From Candidatus Poseidoniaceae archaeon (GTDB lineage: Archaea; Thermoplasmatota; Poseidoniia; Poseidoniales; Poseidoniaceae), in NCBI GenBank assembly GCA_013329295.1, contig DUKP01000184.1, positions 1 through 8,431 of the forward strand: a stretch of 8,431 nt of DNA. Direction: 5' to 3'. Each line of letters opens with the position of its first letter. Position 1 is the first letter of the stretch. The translations under genes and the position numbers were made by a program. This document shows positions 7,014-8,431 of the stretch, piece after piece. Below the pieces are notes generated by a model. The model worked only from the letters and a program-made list of their open reading frames with translations, was not told where the DNA came from and ran no database searches.

Positions 7014-7826
7014 ATGCGTCGAGACGAGGAATCAATCCTATCTTATGTCACTAATACCAAGGGTGCAACAAGACATGTTACCTTAATTGATCCAGATAAA
7101 CAATCACCTCAAGTTGCCGCTGATAGAGCCTGCGTTGCCATAGAATCAGGCTCAGCAATGATTTTTGTCGGGGGCTCGACAGATACTCCAGATGAAATAG
7201 TTCACGCTACTTGTGTTGCAATACAAGAAGGTCTCGAGTTACGAGCCTTTGCTGCTAGCCAATCGCCAGACGGTGATGAAGAAAAATGGAAAGTGCCAGT
7301 CGTCTTGTTTCCTGGGGGCTCTCACGCACTTTCACCAGCTGCAGATGCGATTACTTTCATGATGTTGATGAATTCAACCGATCGCAGATTCTTAGTTGGT
7401 GAACAAGTTAGGGGTGCACCATACATAGACAAATTTGGCGTAGATGCCTTACCTACTGGTTATGTGGTTTGCCACCCAGGCGGTAAGGTTGGAGAAGTTG
7501 GCAGTGCTGATTTGATAATGCCAGATGATATTGATTTGGTAAAAGCCTACTCGTTAACGGCTGCCATGTATGGTTTCAAATTGTTTTACCTTGAGGCGGG
7601 CAGCGGCGCAGACAAACAAGTAAATCCACAATTAATCGAATCAGCAAGCACCACGGAAGGACTTACAATTGTTGTTGGTGGAGGAATAAGGACGTCAGAA
7701 CAAGCTAAAACTGCTGCAGATGCTGGGGCAGATTGGATTGTAACTGGCACACTTACTGAGGACGCAACCGATTTGACAGATTTAGCCCAGAAAATTTCTA
7801 GCATTTGTACAGCATTGAATAATTAA
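7014..7826 (+). CDS. Geranylgeranylglyceryl phosphate synthase (PcrB/GGGPS family)
   Basis: This enzyme joins geranylgeranyl diphosphate to sn-glycerol-1-phosphate, the first committed step of archaeal ether phospholipids, in the cytosol at the membrane. It is a TIM-barrel protein of 270 residues from the ATG. Family motifs are clear in order: HVTLIDPDK near the N-terminus, IFVGGST, PVVLFPGG, DAITFMMLMNS, GYVVCHPGGKVGEVG, the highly conserved YLEAGSGA, and the phosphate-binding VVGGGIRTSEQA with ADWIVTGT at the end. A segment rich in charged residues between the second and third motifs (about 72-95, QSPDGDEEKWK) is longer than in typical relatives. An in-frame TTG at 7005 would add three residues; an in-frame TGA at 7002-7004 bars anything longer. 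I prefer the ATG at 7014. The isoprenoid chain length preference cannot be assigned by eye; heptaprenyl-using bacterial PcrB belongs to the same family, but the window context favours the archaeal enzyme. Confidence 0.94.
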   Translation: MRRDEESILSYVTNTKGATRHVTLIDPDKQSPQVAADRACVAIESGSAMIFVGGSTDTPDEIVHATCVAIQEGLELRAFAASQSPDGDEEKWKVPVVLFPGGSHALSPAADAITFMMLMNSTDRRFLVGEQVRGAPYIDKFGVDALPTGYVVCHPGGKVGEVGSADLIMPDDIDLVKAYSLTAAMYGFKLFYLEAGSGADKQVNPQLIESASTTEGLTIVVGGGIRTSEQAKTAADAGADWIVTGTLTEDATDLTDLAQKISSICTALNN

Positions 7827-7830
7827 TTTC
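7814..7830 (+). promoter_or_regulatory. Possible TATA element upstream of the redoxin-like gene
   Basis: An ATAATTAATTT stretch overlapping the GGGP synthase stop codon is centred about 30-35 bp before the ATG at 7857. It would place a start site a few bases ahead of that ATG, as for the rhodopsin gene. No Shine-Dalgarno site precedes the ATG. A/T-rich strings are common here, so co-transcription with GGGP synthase (30-bp gap) is equally possible. Confidence 0.25.
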
Positions 7831-7856
7831 AAAACACCAACTAATTTGGCTCTACT

Positions 7857-8399
7857 ATGACTAAACTAGTAAACGGTGCGGAAGCCCCTAACATATCATT
7901 ACCAGCCACCGATGGAACAACCTTCAACATGAGTGATTATCTCGGAAAAAGAGTAATCTTAACGTTTTTTAGATTCTCTACATGCCCGTTTTGTAACATT
8001 AGAATAAATAGAATAGTTAAGCGATGGAATGAGTTTTCTAAAGATACTGTAATGGTCGGAGTGTTTGATGCAAAAATAGGAGAATTAACCAAACGCATGA
8101 AAAAACACAACGCACCATTCATGATCGTAGCAGATGAATCATACGAGCATTTTGAAAGAAACTCTGTGGTCAAGTCATTCGGAAAATTCTTGTGGGGCGC
8201 CATGAGGTCTCCAATTACTTTCATGCAAGCAACTTTGAAAGGCTACTTTCCTCTAACAATGTCGCTATCTAAATTATCAATTATTCCTGTAGACATTTTG
8301 ATTGACGAACAAGGCAAGGTTGTCAAAGCACATTACTGTAAAGATACGGTTGATCACCTATCGATTGATGAACTGATAGCATTTTCAAAAGGCAATTAA
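7857..8399 (+). CDS. Thioredoxin-fold redoxin / peroxiredoxin-like protein with CPFC motif
   Basis: This 180-residue protein belongs to the AhpC/TSA-redoxin superfamily. The N-terminus (GAEAPNISLPATDGTTF) has the family's opening APxFxLxxxDG pattern, followed by VILTFFRFSTCPFCN with Cys43 and Cys46 at the redox site. The C-terminal part has IIPVDILIDEQGKVV, with Pro144 in the expected cis-Pro position, then AHYCKDTVDHLSIDEL with a third cysteine, Cys161. The peroxiredoxin motif PxxxTxxC is incomplete: the Pro is missing (RFSTC), so the CxxC may work as a thiol-disulfide pair rather than as a classic peroxidatic centre. No signal peptide is seen, so it is probably cytosolic. Residues about 100-140 form a basic and hydrophobic segment (SFGKFLWGAMRSP and onward), larger than in thioredoxin. 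It likely reduces peroxides or protein disulfides; the substrate is unknown. It sits 30 bp after GGGP synthase. Confidence 0.75.
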   Translation: MTKLVNGAEAPNISLPATDGTTFNMSDYLGKRVILTFFRFSTCPFCNIRINRIVKRWNEFSKDTVMVGVFDAKIGELTKRMKKHNAPFMIVADESYEHFERNSVVKSFGKFLWGAMRSPITFMQATLKGYFPLTMSLSKLSIIPVDILIDEQGKVVKAHYCKDTVDHLSIDELIAFSKGN

Positions 8400-8431
8400 T
8401 CTTCATCTTCGAAGATAACGGGGTCGCCACT
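8396..8431 (-). CDS. Possible C-terminal end of a convergent gene (partial, acidic tail)
   Basis: On the - strand the frame is open from the window edge to a TAA at 8396-8398 and reads SGDPVIFEDED before the stop. An acidic tail of this kind is common at the ends of archaeal proteins, and the following + strand bases carry no start for a new gene. Its stop would overlap the stop of the redoxin gene by two bases, a compact convergent arrangement. Only 11 residues are visible, so it may be chance; the product cannot be named. Confidence 0.4.
   Translation of the reverse strand, partial: SGDPVIFEDED

Noticed and set aside
1..8431. Mobile elements, CRISPR repeats, phage or defence genes.
   Set aside because: No transposase, integrase, regularly spaced repeats or defence-type domains were found; all recognisable genes are housekeeping or energy and membrane functions.

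Overview
The window looks like ordinary chromosome from a marine planktonic euryarchaeon of the Marine Group II / Poseidoniales type. This is an inference from gene content. There is an archaeal-type geranylgeranylglyceryl phosphate synthase (ether-lipid synthesis), an archaeal TATA box at the expected distance from a start codon, oligo-T termination, few Shine-Dalgarno sites and a proteorhodopsin-type light-driven proton pump with the blue-tuning glutamine. Base composition is moderately A+T-rich throughout, and no gene stands out as compositionally foreign by eye.

Layout, left to right. Positions 1-138 are the last 45 codons of uvrA (nucleotide excision repair). Positions 207-4072 are a purine-synthesis pair on the + strand: a long purL, whose N-terminus carries two PurS-like half-domains, overlapping a separate purQ by 4 bp. 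Together they encode a complete FGAM synthetase: synthetase domain, ammonia-channel/PurS module and glutaminase. Positions 4073-4261 are non-coding, between convergent genes, with a run of ten G and a long-range inverted repeat. Positions 4262-5068 (- strand) encode the rhodopsin, with its own TATA box. Positions 5140-6909 (- strand) encode a half-size ABC exporter whose stop codon abuts an oligo-T terminator. A divergent 104-bp intergenic region follows. Positions 7014-7826 (+) encode GGGP synthase, and 7857-8399 (+) a small thioredoxin-fold protein with a CPFC motif. The last bases may be the acidic C-terminal end of a convergent minus-strand gene.

The genes are largely separate housekeeping units rather than one dedicated system. 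purL-purQ clearly work together. The rhodopsin would add light-driven proton motive force. GGGP synthase starts ether phospholipid assembly. The exporter and redoxin have unknown substrates. No retinal-synthesis genes (blh, crt), mobile elements, CRISPR, rRNA or convincing tRNA are visible. I do not see a clearly new system; the items most worth a second look are the purQ-rhodopsin intergenic structure, the rhodopsin promoter/start arrangement, and the redoxin-like protein.
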